In this document: in pieces, positions 22,971 through 32,004 of the stretch
How positions within the stretch are numbered: position 1 is the stretch's first letter
Layout: every line of letters begins with the position of its first letter
From: Shewanella pneumatophori
GTDB taxonomy: Bacteria > Pseudomonadota > Gammaproteobacteria > Enterobacterales > Shewanellaceae
Assembly: GCF_023283895.1 (NCBI RefSeq)
Contig: NZ_JAKILB010000002.1
Span: 248,001 to 312,000, forward strand
Reading direction: 5' to 3'
DNA length: 64,000 nt
Translations under genes and position numbers: made by a program
Notes under the pieces: generated by a model
The model's database searches: none
What the model saw: the letters and a program-made list of their open reading frames with translations, nothing else
Told to the model about the DNA's origin: nothing

Positions 22971-25286
22971 CTATTTTAGATGGGGTTGATAGCGAAAACC
23001 GCCAAAGCGTGTAGCGCCCGAGTAATAGAGCAGGGCGACATCTCCATTATCGTTTGTAGCCAGAATATTACCTGCTTTATCTTGGCGTAGATTGTGCCAA
23101 TTATGCTTTAAGATCTCTTGGTTGTTCTCTATCTGACGGTCGTGTTTTATATTGCTGTAATAGACAGACCAACTTGTTAGCATGCCCTCGAACTCACCGC
23201 CGCGCATACCTACTATGCCAAAACCATAGCCGCCTCTTGAGAATGGGGTAGCATATGCTGATGTCACACCTTTCACCACAGGTTTGATTTTCTCCGGTGC
23301 ATGTTGTGTCCAACAGTTTAGGGTATCGTCAGTGGTTAGGCCGCAAACATCAATGTTGTTGTATCCACCGAGTAATTGACGATATTGGCCTTCGATGTGA
23401 GTCGCTTTACCGTTGACACCCCACTGCCAAATATCGCCACTTTTAGTTAACGCGCTAAAGCCACCTTCTAGCGCGGCTATATCAATCACACCTTGTTGCA
23501 TTGCGCGATAGGGGGCGAGTAATTCTTGCCAGTTCTTGGCTTGCTCTTCATGCCATTGAGCTTCTTCAATCAGGTAGCCGCCAATTTGTCTGCCTCCCCA
23601 AGTGATGACTTGGCCATTTTTGAGTAGTACTGCAGTGGCACCATGATTATGGACAACCTTGTTAACCCCATGCTCATACAAGAGTTCGAGCTCTTGATCA
23701 CTAGGTTCACACCATGGTTTGGATTGATGAACCGCCACCGTTGCCTCGCCGGACGCTCGCTGGATCACCCAGCCGCAATGGCTTGGCCAAACTTGTTCGA
23801 TATTAGCTTGCAGGTATTGATCGCTGCCATCAAAGATCAGCGTGTAGTCTTTAGGCAGAATAAAAGAGCCATCTTTTAACAGTTTGCCAGATGCTAGTTT
23901 GAGTGACAGATAACGATGCTCGGCTAACCAGCGCTTTGCTTGTTTACTGCCTTGATCCGCTGCACGTTGATACCAAATACCTGCATAAGCTAACTTTGAA
24001 AAATGAGTTTGGTAATATTGCGCCAGTTCTATTTGTGAATCTATGTCGCCTTCAATAGCTGATTCTTTTAACCAGAATAGGTAGCTATCTTCATCTGCTA
24101 CAGATTTGGCTTGTTTTGCCATCCACACAGAAGCCTCGACGCTGCCCATTTCTGCTACCATTTTGATAAGGCGTACACGTTCATCTTTCTCGAGTTTAGC
24201 CGCAGAGTAGTGTGTGAACATTGCATCAGGATGACCACTGACGGCTGCACGTTGCAGATAAGCTTCAGCCTTGGCTCTATTTCTTGCAACGCCTAAACCG
24301 TTGGCATACTGCTGATAAAGTTGGTAGTAAGCCTCAGCATTAGCGCCGGCAGATTGTGCTAAAGCTAACGCTTTTCGATACTGTTTGTGCTGGAAATAAT
24401 ACGTTGCCAATTCAGTGTGTAAACCAGAGGCCAATGCAGAGTCAGAACCAATGAGTTGTTCGTACAGTGATACACCTTCAGCTTGCTGGTTTGGCTCGTT
24501 TGAAGCTAACAAAAGTTCGCCCAGATACTGTTTGCTGTTCGGTACGCCAATTTCGGCTGCCTGTCGATAGTAGCCTATAGCCTTAGCTTGATCTTTTGCG
24601 ACATGCCAGCCATTTTCGTAAGCAATCGCAGCCCCAAGCAGCGCATAAGGGGTTTGAGCATTGGCATTGGGTAACAGTATTTTTTCAACGCAGGTTTTAT
24701 CCATGCGGTAATTGAATGTTGAAAGGCAATACCAAGCTTTAAAATCAACATGATCTTCTGGGATATAGAGTATCGATGTTTTAGGAGTAAAAGGTATTTG
24801 TAGGTCATCATTGCTATCTAAAAATAGGTTGGCAACTTGAGTTTGAGCCCACTCATTATTCAAGTTCGCCGCCTTGCGCAGATAATGATAGCCTTTGATT
24901 TTATCTGCATTAGGTAGCCCACCGGTTAAGTGTTGATTCGCTACGTATGCCATAGATTCTGCAGAGAGGTAACCTTCCTCAAACGCTTGCTCATACAGCG
25001 GCAATACTTGTGTCTTATCTTGTTGGCTAGCTTCTGTGTTGTTGTACAGATTAGCAAGGCTTGCCGTTGCCCAAGGGCTTCGAGATTCAGATTCTTCGAG
25101 TTGTTTTTTTAGGGTTTGTGTTTGCTGCTCAGTTGGAGATTCGATTTGGCGATACTTTTTGATCTCATCATCGAGTGCCTGTTCAGGGGAGACCTGTATG
25201 GCGCAACCAGAGAATGTCATTAAAGCGGCCGTTATCGTAAGGGGAAGTGGGCTGCGCTTAAAATAAAGTAGGGAGAATAACTGCAT
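22971..25286 (-). CDS. Sel1-repeat lipoprotein with RCC1-like C-terminal region
   Basis: 771 residues. N-terminal lipoprotein signal with lipobox TFSGC (Cys near residue 28). Residues about 60-460 carry Sel1-like repeats (for example A..YENGWHVAKDQAKAIGYYR and YANGLGVARNRAKAEAYLQ), which form helical adaptor surfaces. Residues about 530-770 contain RCC1-like strands (VAVLLKNGQVITWGG, SALTKSGDIWQWGVNG). The combination suggests a surface or periplasmic scaffold. Single gene, no partner nearby. Function unknown. Confidence 0.8.
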   Translation of the reverse strand: MQLFSLLYFKRSPLPLTITAALMTFSGCAIQVSPEQALDDEIKKYRQIESPTEQQTQTLKKQLEESESRSPWATASLANLYNNTEASQQDKTQVLPLYEQAFEEGYLSAESMAYVANQHLTGGLPNADKIKGYHYLRKAANLNNEWAQTQVANLFLDSNDDLQIPFTPKTSILYIPEDHVDFKAWYCLSTFNYRMDKTCVEKILLPNANAQTPYALLGAAIAYENGWHVAKDQAKAIGYYRQAAEIGVPNSKQYLGELLLASNEPNQQAEGVSLYEQLIGSDSALASGLHTELATYYFQHKQYRKALALAQSAGANAEAYYQLYQQYANGLGVARNRAKAEAYLQRAAVSGHPDAMFTHYSAAKLEKDERVRLIKMVAEMGSVEASVWMAKQAKSVADEDSYLFWLKESAIEGDIDSQIELAQYYQTHFSKLAYAGIWYQRAADQGSKQAKRWLAEHRYLSLKLASGKLLKDGSFILPKDYTLIFDGSDQYLQANIEQVWPSHCGWVIQRASGEATVAVHQSKPWCEPSDQELELLYEHGVNKVVHNHGATAVLLKNGQVITWGGRQIGGYLIEEAQWHEEQAKNWQELLAPYRAMQQGVIDIAALEGGFSALTKSGDIWQWGVNGKATHIEGQYRQLLGGYNNIDVCGLTTDDTLNCWTQHAPEKIKPVVKGVTSAYATPFSRGGYGFGIVGMRGGEFEGMLTSWSVYYSNIKHDRQIENNQEILKHNWHNLRQDKAGNILATNDNGDVALLYYSGATRFGGFRYQPHLK

Positions 25287-25630
25287 TGCTATGTTCTCTG
25301 TTGCTTGCGTTGGGTGTTAACCGCATTTCAATGTTGCAACTAACATTCTTATCCAGCGGCTTTAAATGATCGACCTAATAGTGGCGAGTCGTCATGAGCT
25401 GATAGCGCGGCTGTTGTACGAGAATGTTATTGATTCTATTGTTATCTTTTGCTGGATACTAACATATGATTATAAGCAGATTCTGTTATTTTCAATCAAA
25501 CTCTAGAATTCAATGCCGCTCAATGTGATATAAATATTAACCAAGGTATTTTACAGCGACCATTTACTTAAAATGCTCCCATTTCATCTGTGTTTTTCTC
25601 GTTTGACTCCCTTAAATTTAAAAGGATTTT
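25287..25630. other. Divergent promoter region, Sel1 lipoprotein and btuF-like gene
   Basis: 344 bp without ORF. I looked for a cobalamin riboswitch in front of the BtuF-like gene and did not find its B12 box. AT-rich stretches near 25540-25625 probably hold the promoter of the gene at 25631. Confidence 0.4.
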
Positions 25631-26461
25631 ATGAACATCATATATAAGTTATTGATAGCGTTAAGTCTGTTTGCCTCGGTATCTATGTCGAGCTTTGCCG
25701 CTGAGCCAGCTAAGCGCATTGTTGCGCTGTCGCCACATTCAGTTGAAATGCTGTATGCCATTGGCGCTGGAGATTCTATTGTGGCAACTACTGAATATGC
25801 GGACTTTCCTGAGGCGGCACTGAATATTCCCCGTATCGGTGGTTACCACGGCGTGCAGATTGAACGTATTTTGGAGCTAGAGCCCGATCTCGTTGTGGTT
25901 TGGGCTAGTGGTAATAAGCTTGAAGATATTCAGCGGATTAAAGAGTTAGGTTTTAAGGTGTTTGATAGTAACCCTAAGACATTAGAGGCGGTTGCGGATG
26001 AGCTTGAAGCGTTAGGTGAACTGACAGGTAATCAAGCTCAAGCTAAGCAAGCGGCTGATGATTATCGGGCTAAGTTAGTACAACTGCGTAATGATAATTT
26101 TGCTAAGCCAGAGGTAAAGGTATTTTATCAATTGTGGTCTACCCCACTGCGTACTGTGGCTAAAAACAGTTGGATCCAGCAGATCATTTCTGTGTGTCAT
26201 GGCGATAATGTATTTGTTGATGCGGCAAGTGATTATCCGCAGGTGAGTCTAGAAACCGTGGTATTAAAACATCCACAGGTGATTTTACAAAGCCAAGATG
26301 AAGGCAACATCATCGGCATAAACTGGAGTGAGTGGCCAGAAATTCCAGCGGTTAAAAACCAGCATATCTATCAGCTTAATGCCGATTTACTTCACCGTGC
26401 AGCACCAAGAGCACTGCTCGGTGTTGAAGCATTATGCGATGCGTTAGATAAAGCGCGTTAG
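25631..26461 (+). CDS. btuF: Periplasmic cobalamin-binding protein, BtuF-like
   Basis: 276 residues. Signal peptide ending SSFAA near residue 24. Class III (helical-backbone) binding protein with the family blocks KRIVALSPHSVEMLYAIGAG, IERILELEPDLVVVW and WPEIPAVKNQHIYQLN. It delivers vitamin B12 to BtuCD. AAAGGA ribosome site. No btuCD gene is next to it, so the transporter must be elsewhere. An iron-siderophore ligand is the alternative, but the sequence is closest to BtuF. Confidence 0.8.
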   Translation: MNIIYKLLIALSLFASVSMSSFAAEPAKRIVALSPHSVEMLYAIGAGDSIVATTEYADFPEAALNIPRIGGYHGVQIERILELEPDLVVVWASGNKLEDIQRIKELGFKVFDSNPKTLEAVADELEALGELTGNQAQAKQAADDYRAKLVQLRNDNFAKPEVKVFYQLWSTPLRTVAKNSWIQQIISVCHGDNVFVDAASDYPQVSLETVVLKHPQVILQSQDEGNIIGINWSEWPEIPAVKNQHIYQLNADLLHRAAPRALLGVEALCDALDKAR

Positions 26462-26476
26462 TACTCATTTCTACTG

Positions 26477-26502
26477 GCGATAAACCTTGTAAGGTTTATC
26501 GC
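26477..26502 (+). terminator. Perfect 12-bp hairpin after the btuF-like gene
   Basis: GCGATAAACCTT-GT-AAGGTTTATCGC, 15 bp after the stop. No T run follows, so it is a weak terminator or a 3' stabilising structure. Confidence 0.5.
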
Positions 26503-26646
26503 GTCTACCCAGTCTGCTAGCTCATCAGCTTTAGAATCTTATGTTTTAGTGCTTGCCATTATTTGCGTTAACAAAAAAGCCATTCAACCTAGTTATATTG
26601 CTAATGCTGACCAATACTTAGAAACGGATAACATAGGGGAAAACTG

Positions 26647-27204
26647 ATGAATAATCCTGTCAATGCGATGCTAAGTAAAGGTTGGAAGTGGTTTGTAATG
26701 GTTGGGGCTGTGGTCACGCTAGGTGGCATTTTTGCCATTAGTTTGCCGGTTGCTGTGGGCGTAACGATCACCGCGATTATTGGCGCTATTTTCTTAGTGC
26801 TTGGCATAGTACAGCTTTATCATATCTTTAGTATTCCTAAGTGGAAATCCAATTTCTGGTATGTGATTAGCGCACTGTTTTACCTGATTGGTGGCATCAT
26901 GATCATCGCGGAGCCTTATGTTGGTTTGTTCACCATTACGATTATGATGATTACCATCATGTTGTTTAATGGCGTCACGCGAATGTTCTTCGGCTTGAAT
27001 AGCCGTAATAACTTGGCAGGTTGGCGCTGGATTGTGGTGAGCGGCTTAACCTCAACAGCGATAGCGGGTTACTTTTTTAGTTTGATGGGCAACCCTGAAT
27101 TCTCACTGTCTATTTTAGGTGTTTTCATTGGGGTTTCGTTTTTGTTTGAAGGGCTTAGTTTTATCTTTATTGGTTTACAGATGAAAAAAGCTATCGTTAA
27201 ATAA
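26647..27204 (+). CDS. HdeD/DUF308 family membrane protein
   Basis: 185 residues with six predicted membrane helices (first GAVVTLGGIFAISLPVAVGV, about residues 21-40) and the typical HdeD layout of three helix pairs. The GGIMIIAEPYVGL turn is characteristic. HdeD proteins are linked to acid or other stress tolerance in enterobacteria; the role here is unknown. Single gene with its own terminator. Confidence 0.85.
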   Translation: MNNPVNAMLSKGWKWFVMVGAVVTLGGIFAISLPVAVGVTITAIIGAIFLVLGIVQLYHIFSIPKWKSNFWYVISALFYLIGGIMIIAEPYVGLFTITIMMITIMLFNGVTRMFFGLNSRNNLAGWRWIVVSGLTSTAIAGYFFSLMGNPEFSLSILGVFIGVSFLFEGLSFIFIGLQMKKAIVK

Positions 27205-27226
27205 TCACTGTTGTTAGACAGATGCG

Positions 27227-27259
27227 GGCGCTACAGGGGCTTTACCTGTAGCGCCTTTT
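27227..27259 (+). terminator. Terminator after hdeD-like gene
   Basis: GGCGCTACAGG...CCTGTAGCGCC, an 11-bp perfect stem followed by TTTT. Confidence 0.85.
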
Positions 27260-27346
27260 CATGTTTAAGTGGTGCACATTAGCTATATTAGTTTATTAGC
27301 AATCAATTGTTTGGATTAGAGAAAATTATAAGAAAAGGACTTAACT

Positions 27347-27730
27347 ATGACCACATTACTTATCTGCCTGTTTATTGCTATGTTGCTGCCCTATGCGGCT
27401 AAAGGTCCGGTGGCTGTAGCGATGGCAAAACTGGGGGGATATGACAACAACCATCCACGTGAGCAGCAATCTAAGCTTACTGGCTTTGGTGCGCGTGCTG
27501 TAGCAGGTCATCAAAATGCGTTTGAGTCTTTGCTTATTTTTGGTCTGTCGGTATTAGCTGTTATTGCTACAGATAAAGTGAATGCCGTTGCCGAAACTGC
27601 AGCGATTGTGCATGTTATCGCTCGTGTTGCGTATCAGCTATTGTATTTAATGGATCAAGGTACTTTACGCTCACTGTCTTGGTTTGTGGCGATTTTTGCT
27701 TCATTTACTGTGTTTTGGCAGGCGGTTTAA
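27347..27730 (+). CDS. MAPEG family membrane protein
   Basis: 127 residues, four hydrophobic segments, with the MAPEG signature region GARAVAGHQNAFESLLIFG (about residues 47-66) and the late RVAYQLLYLMD. The family includes glutathione-dependent membrane enzymes; bacterial members of this short type are mostly uncharacterised. AAAAGGA ribosome site. Single gene. Confidence 0.85.
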   Translation: MTTLLICLFIAMLLPYAAKGPVAVAMAKLGGYDNNHPREQQSKLTGFGARAVAGHQNAFESLLIFGLSVLAVIATDKVNAVAETAAIVHVIARVAYQLLYLMDQGTLRSLSWFVAIFASFTVFWQAV

Positions 27731-27756
27731 ACAAGGTCTTAGGAAAGCTAAAGAAA

Positions 27757-27800
27757 GGTTCTAGGTTCTAGGTTCTAGGTTCTAGGTTCTAGGTTCTAGG
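27757..27800. repeat. Tandem 7-bp repeat GGTTCTA
   Basis: Six uninterrupted GGTTCTA units, followed to about 27905 by degenerate copies (GGTTCTAGGAAAAG, GCCCTAGGAAAGG). It fills the gap between two convergent genes. Repeat number is likely to vary between strains. Confidence 0.9.
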
Positions 27801-27933
27801 AAAAGCAAAGAAAGGCCCTGGGAAAGGTAAAGAAAGTAGGTTCTAGGAAAAGTAAAAAAAGGCCCTAGGAAAGGTAAAGAAAGGTGCTAGGGCTTAGGCT
27901 CTAGGAAAAGCAAACAAAGGGCTGAGCGTCCTA

Positions 27934-27967
27934 GAAAAAAGCCACGCTACTTACTAGCGTGGCTTTG
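27934..27967 (-). terminator. Terminator of the cytochrome gene
   Basis: AAAGCCACGCTA...TAGCGTGGCTTT stem with a T run on the minus strand, 18 bp after the stop of the tetraheme cytochrome. Confidence 0.85.
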
Positions 27968-27985
27968 GTTGGTAAATCTTCCAAC

Positions 27986-28366
27986 TTATCGCTTCATTTC
28001 TGGGTATTCAAACTCATGACACTGGTTACAGTAAACCTTACTTTCTTTGTGCTCCATATGGCAGTAAGTACAAGGTAAGTCAGTACCGTAATGTAGGCTG
28101 TCGTGTGGGTTTGGTTCTACATCATGGCCAGCATCAGCAGGGCGTTTAGTTAACTCTGCAATATCTTCAACACTGCCGTGGCAGCTTTCACATGCGCTAG
28201 CGTCAGGAATGGTTTTGCGCTTTGCATCACCGTGACATGCACTACATTCAACTTTACCGTTATCTCCAGTCATGATCTCTTGGTGATAGTCTTTAATTTT
28301 CATTGCGTTCGCATTTGGAATGGCCATCAACATTAACATGCAGATAGTCGAAAATACTTTTAACAT
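27986..28366 (-). CDS. Small periplasmic tetraheme cytochrome c
   Basis: 126 residues. Signal peptide to about residue 21 (AIPNANA). Four heme-binding motifs: CSACH, CESCH, CTYCH and CNQCH, with extra His residues as distal ligands. It resembles the cytochrome domain of FccA/UrdA-type flavocytochromes and STC-like carriers. Third gene after the flavoprotein and the lyase-like gene, so it probably brings electrons (in Shewanella typically from CymA) to the flavoprotein, which has no heme of its own. Confidence 0.9.
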   Translation of the reverse strand: MLKVFSTICMLMLMAIPNANAMKIKDYHQEIMTGDNGKVECSACHGDAKRKTIPDASACESCHGSVEDIAELTKRPADAGHDVEPNPHDSLHYGTDLPCTYCHMEHKESKVYCNQCHEFEYPEMKR

Positions 28367-28448
28367 CTTTAATCCTTGTTGGGCGTAGCGCCCGATAACT
28401 TGTATAACATCTTGCTTAAATCGCTTGTTTGCGGCGACACGATTACAG

Positions 28449-28495
28449 CTTGCTCAGCGTGACCAAAGGGAGCGGTATTGGTCGCGCTGAGCAAG
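28449..28495 (-). other. Long hairpin between the lyase-like gene and the cytochrome gene
   Basis: CTTGCTCAGCGTGACCAA (28449-28466) and TTGGTCGCGCTGAGCAAG (28478-28495) pair over 18 positions with one G-T. No T run on either side, so it is probably an mRNA processing or stability element that sets the cytochrome level apart from the upstream genes. Confidence 0.6.
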
Positions 28496-28580
28496 TGCAA
28501 AGGTGTCTTGGCTGAGTAAAATCTATTTTTAGTGCTTACTCTTGGTACTTGCTCTTAGAACTTATTGTTAGTTTTAGGAG

Positions 28581-30224
28581 TTAGTACTGGGCGATAAATG
28601 CTGTTGATGCCTTAATATCTGGTGTAAATGGACGGTCCATCTCTACAAATGGCACTTGCTTGCGGAACGCTTGGTACATGGCTTTTGTCGCTTCGCCTTG
28701 CTTTAGGTTCTCGTTAGCTAGTTTGCGTAAATCGATTGCTTGGGTAGAGTGCATTAGCTCAAGACCGTACATAACATTAGTGTTATCAACGATTTGAATT
28801 AGTCTTTCTGATGCAAGTTTTAGGTTAGTGAAGGTATCTTCAATGTTACCTGCAATCGCAATACCGTCGAATGACACTGGGTTAGCCAAAGCTTTGTTAC
28901 GTACTTGCATATCTACGAATGTCTTTTGAATTGCACCAAAAGCATGGCCGTTGTTACCTGGCGCGCTTAAGAAACGTGGTAGACGTGTAAAGTGGTCATC
29001 AGACAAGTGGATAGTACGCATAGCACTGTTGTGTGATACGTGAGTCAGCGCAATGCCTAACTGTTGTACAGCAAGTGCAACCGGTAGTGGCTCAAAGTTA
29101 GTTGTTGGGAATACACCGCCTTTGCCTTCAACTAAGTATTTAGACACTTGAGAGTTATTACCGTAATCAATACCAGCACCTACGATAACACCTGGGTTAT
29201 CGTCAGAGTGGTTGATTTGAATGTCAATCACTTGATCAAGATCAGCAAGAGCTTTGTAAGCGCTAGCAAAAGTGTAAGCTGTAGTACGGTAGCTTAGCGG
29301 ATCTTGTAGTGGACGCTCTGGGTTTGCATCCCATAAGTAGCTACCAGATAGATCGTTACGGATCTCGCTGGTGGCTTCTTTTAAGAATGGGAACGGACGG
29401 ATATCGTTAGTTTGTGGCAAGAATGGCGAAACGTTACCATTTAGGCCTTCAAGACTTAAGCTAAATACCGTTGGCGACACATCTAAAAGGTGCTTAGCAT
29501 CGCGGTAACCTTGCATCGCATAAGCTACGCCTACTGAGTTGTTTGATAAAATCGACAGCGCATCTTTACCTACTGGATCAAGCGCTTTAACACCGGCTTT
29601 TTTCATTGCTAGCGCGCTGTTCATGCGCTCGCCTTTGTAGATAACATCCCACTCACCGATCATGGCTAGACCAACGTGCGATGACAGTAAGATATCCGCC
29701 TCGCCCACTGTGCCTTTAGATGGAATAATCGGTGTGATATCGTTATTTAAGTAAGCTTGGTATAAGTCCGCAACATAAGGCTGAACACCTGTGTGGCCAG
29801 ACAAAATAGTATTTAAGCGTACAGCTAGCGCAACACGAGTTAACTTAACTGGCATCGCTTCGCCAACACCTGCGCTGTGCGCGCGTAGTGTGCTGTAGTT
29901 AAATGACTTTGATGCCTTCATGACTTCTGGGCTAAGCTCGCCATTGGCGTCAAATAGGTGGTGGTCTTTGTTTAAGCCCACACCTACTGTTAGGCCGTAT
30001 ACAGGCTTACCTAAACGCGCAGCTTCCATTAGTAGTTCGTGAGACTTAACAAGTGCAGTTGCTGATTGCGCAGCAATTTTTACTTTAGCGCCATCCGCGA
30101 TTTGCCACGCTTGTTCTTGAGTTAGACTTTTACCATCTAGTACTACTGTATCTGCAGCCATTGCTTGGCCTGCGGTAAGTGCTAGAGCAAGAGTTGTTAG
30201 CGCAACATTTTTAGTGGTTTTCAT
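28581..30224 (-). CDS. Secreted HAL/PAL-family protein lacking the MIO triad
   Basis: 547 residues from the third ATG at 30224 (ATGs at 30233 and 30230 are too close to the AGGA site). Signal peptide MKTTKNVALTTLALALTAG..AMA. HAL/PAL landmarks are present: the catalytic-Tyr loop VYGLTVGVG, LQDPLSYR and INHSDDNPGVIV. But the segment that normally reads GSVGASGDLAPLAH reads GTVGEADILLSSH (about residues 171-183): the Ala-Ser-Gly that cyclises to MIO is absent. Either a lyase with a different mechanism or a binding protein. It sits between an enoate reductase and a cytochrome, so a role in making or handling an unsaturated acid in the periplasm is likely. Confidence 0.8.
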   Translation of the reverse strand: MKTTKNVALTTLALALTAGQAMAADTVVLDGKSLTQEQAWQIADGAKVKIAAQSATALVKSHELLMEAARLGKPVYGLTVGVGLNKDHHLFDANGELSPEVMKASKSFNYSTLRAHSAGVGEAMPVKLTRVALAVRLNTILSGHTGVQPYVADLYQAYLNNDITPIIPSKGTVGEADILLSSHVGLAMIGEWDVIYKGERMNSALAMKKAGVKALDPVGKDALSILSNNSVGVAYAMQGYRDAKHLLDVSPTVFSLSLEGLNGNVSPFLPQTNDIRPFPFLKEATSEIRNDLSGSYLWDANPERPLQDPLSYRTTAYTFASAYKALADLDQVIDIQINHSDDNPGVIVGAGIDYGNNSQVSKYLVEGKGGVFPTTNFEPLPVALAVQQLGIALTHVSHNSAMRTIHLSDDHFTRLPRFLSAPGNNGHAFGAIQKTFVDMQVRNKALANPVSFDGIAIAGNIEDTFTNLKLASERLIQIVDNTNVMYGLELMHSTQAIDLRKLANENLKQGEATKAMYQAFRKQVPFVEMDRPFTPDIKASTAFIAQY

Positions 30225-30269
30225 TTTCATCATTCCTATAATTTTATTATTAAATTTAGTAGCGATTTA

Positions 30270-31829
30270 TTAAGCAAGTTTTAGAGCCACAGCTTGGCTG
30301 TCTGCACAGTGACGACCCGCGTTACGACCGGTTACCACACCTTCGGCTACAGCACATGCGCCCAAGCGACTTGCACCGTGAATACCGCCAGTGGCTTCGC
30401 CAGCTGCGTATAATCCTGGAATTGGTTTGTTGGTCACTAGGTGCAGTACTTCAGATGCGGTGTTTACCTTTACGCCGCCCATGCAGTAGTGCACTTTTGG
30501 CCACATACGCACGCCATACCAAGGGCCTTTATCAAGTAACATCGCCTTTTGCATTGGGCGACCAAACTCACTGTCATTGCCTTTAGTCACTGATTCATTC
30601 CAGCGAGCAACCTGATCTTTCAGTGCTTTTGCTGGCATGTTGTAGATTTTTGCAAGTTCTTCTAGGGTGTCTGCTTTCTTAATAACGTTGTATTTCAGGC
30701 CCCAATCTAATGTTTGTGCGTCTTTTGCACCTTCAGCGTTAGTAAAGCCGATTGGGTAAACAGGATTACCTTCAGCGTCACGACGGGTCATGATGGCATC
30801 TGCGCGAGCTTTACGGTCAGCAAGTTCGTTAAAGAAACGCTCGCCAGTGCGCACATCAACTACGATGCCACTTGGGTAAGTCGCAATAGTGTTAAACTGA
30901 GATGCAGTACCAAAGCCTTTTTCGTCGGGAGATGCCCAAGGGCCTAATTGGATTTGATCTAAGTGAATCGGGTTAGCGCCTAATAGCATCATTTGCTTTA
31001 GGGCTTCAGATGTCGCACCTGCGTGGTTAGTAGAATCTAATTGATTAGTGTATTCAGGCTGTTGCATTTGACGATATTCGATATCGTTACCAAAGCCACC
31101 TGTAGCCATAATGATGCCTTTACGGGCACCGATTTTAACCATTTTGCCAGTACGTTCTTTCGGGAAGTAATAACCTTGGCGTACATCAATACCAATTACG
31201 CGGCCATTTTCATCTTTAATGAAACCTTCAAGCTTGGCTTGATTACGCATGTCGATGCCATTCTTTTTGGCAACTTTGATCAGTGGGCGGATGATACCTG
31301 CGCCAGAACTTTGAACTGTTTGCAGTACGCGTGGAATTGAGTGACCACCAAAGTGCTGTACGAAAGGTTTCCACTCAACACCGTGCTCGATAAGCCAGTC
31401 ACAAGACTCTGAAGTACCGTTACACACAAGCTTAAGCATTTCTACATCGTTCATGCCGCGGCCAGACTCAAGCATGTCGGCAACCATTACATCAACTGAA
31501 TCCTCAATGCCTTCTTTCTTTTGTAAAGGCGAACCAGCAACAGCCATGGCGCCGCCGTTAATGGTTGAGTTACCGCCAAATACTGGCATTTTGTCGATGA
31601 TCATAACGCTAGAGCCATTCTCTCTAGCTTGTAGCGCTGCTGACATACCCGCAAAACCACTACCAACAACGATCACATCAACAACTTCGTCAAACTTAGC
31701 ATCTGCTTGTGGTACGCATGCGGCATTAGTTGACAAGGCTACGCTACTTCCTAGCCCGGCAACCGCCATAGCTGCGCCGCCTTTTAAAAGCTGGCGTCTG
31801 CCTAGACTAACTTGTTCTTTGTCGTTCAT
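30270..31829 (-). CDS. Tat-exported FAD-dependent enoate reductase (fumarate/urocanate reductase family)
   Basis: 519 residues. Twin-arginine signal LGRRQLLKG near residue 10. FAD-binding VIVVGSGFAGMSAALQA (about 53-69). FccA-like active-site blocks: GERFFNELADRKARA (Arg proton donor), VHYCMGGVKV, and HGASRLGACA (substrate Arg). The HPT that holds the far carboxylate of fumarate is replaced by GPW, so the substrate is probably not fumarate but another enoate such as urocanate, a cinnamate or similar. No heme motif; electrons must come from the separate tetraheme cytochrome. A sigma54-type promoter lies 70 bp upstream. Confidence 0.88.
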   Translation of the reverse strand: MNDKEQVSLGRRQLLKGGAAMAVAGLGSSVALSTNAACVPQADAKFDEVVDVIVVGSGFAGMSAALQARENGSSVMIIDKMPVFGGNSTINGGAMAVAGSPLQKKEGIEDSVDVMVADMLESGRGMNDVEMLKLVCNGTSESCDWLIEHGVEWKPFVQHFGGHSIPRVLQTVQSSGAGIIRPLIKVAKKNGIDMRNQAKLEGFIKDENGRVIGIDVRQGYYFPKERTGKMVKIGARKGIIMATGGFGNDIEYRQMQQPEYTNQLDSTNHAGATSEALKQMMLLGANPIHLDQIQLGPWASPDEKGFGTASQFNTIATYPSGIVVDVRTGERFFNELADRKARADAIMTRRDAEGNPVYPIGFTNAEGAKDAQTLDWGLKYNVIKKADTLEELAKIYNMPAKALKDQVARWNESVTKGNDSEFGRPMQKAMLLDKGPWYGVRMWPKVHYCMGGVKVNTASEVLHLVTNKPIPGLYAAGEATGGIHGASRLGACAVAEGVVTGRNAGRHCADSQAVALKLA

Positions 31830-31898
31830 CTCTTGGTTCCCTATCTGTATTTTATTTGGCTATCCGAGCTATCTGTGCCCGATTTGATACAGGTAAAG

Positions 31899-31916
31899 TT
31901 GCAGCGACTATGCCAA
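31899..31916 (-). promoter_or_regulatory. Sigma54 promoter of the reductase operon
   Basis: On the minus strand TTGGCATAGTCGCTGCAA: GG and GC elements with exactly ten bases between them, matching TGGCAC-N5-TTGCA in position. It lies 70 bp before the reductase ATG and below the inverted-repeat activator site. Confidence 0.75.
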
Positions 31917-31967
31917 CTGTTCAATTGCGACTTGAATGCTGTTTATTTATGAGCAGGAACATAAAAT

Positions 31968-32004
31968 CACGAAATATCATGATTGGCAGCCTTGATATTT
32001 CGTG
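31968..32004. promoter_or_regulatory. Activator site for the reductase operon (perfect inverted repeat)
   Basis: CACGAAATATCA (31968-31979) and TGATATTTCGTG (31993-32004) are a perfect 12-base inverted repeat with a 13-base spacer, 50-90 bp upstream of the sigma54 promoter, as expected for an enhancer-binding protein. Related sites occur upstream of the porin. Confidence 0.7.

Noticed and set aside
25287..25630. Cobalamin riboswitch before the btuF-like gene
   Set aside because: No B12-box sequence or suitable paired stems could be found.
27757..27905. CRISPR array
   Set aside because: Units are 7 bp with no spacers; simple tandem repeat.
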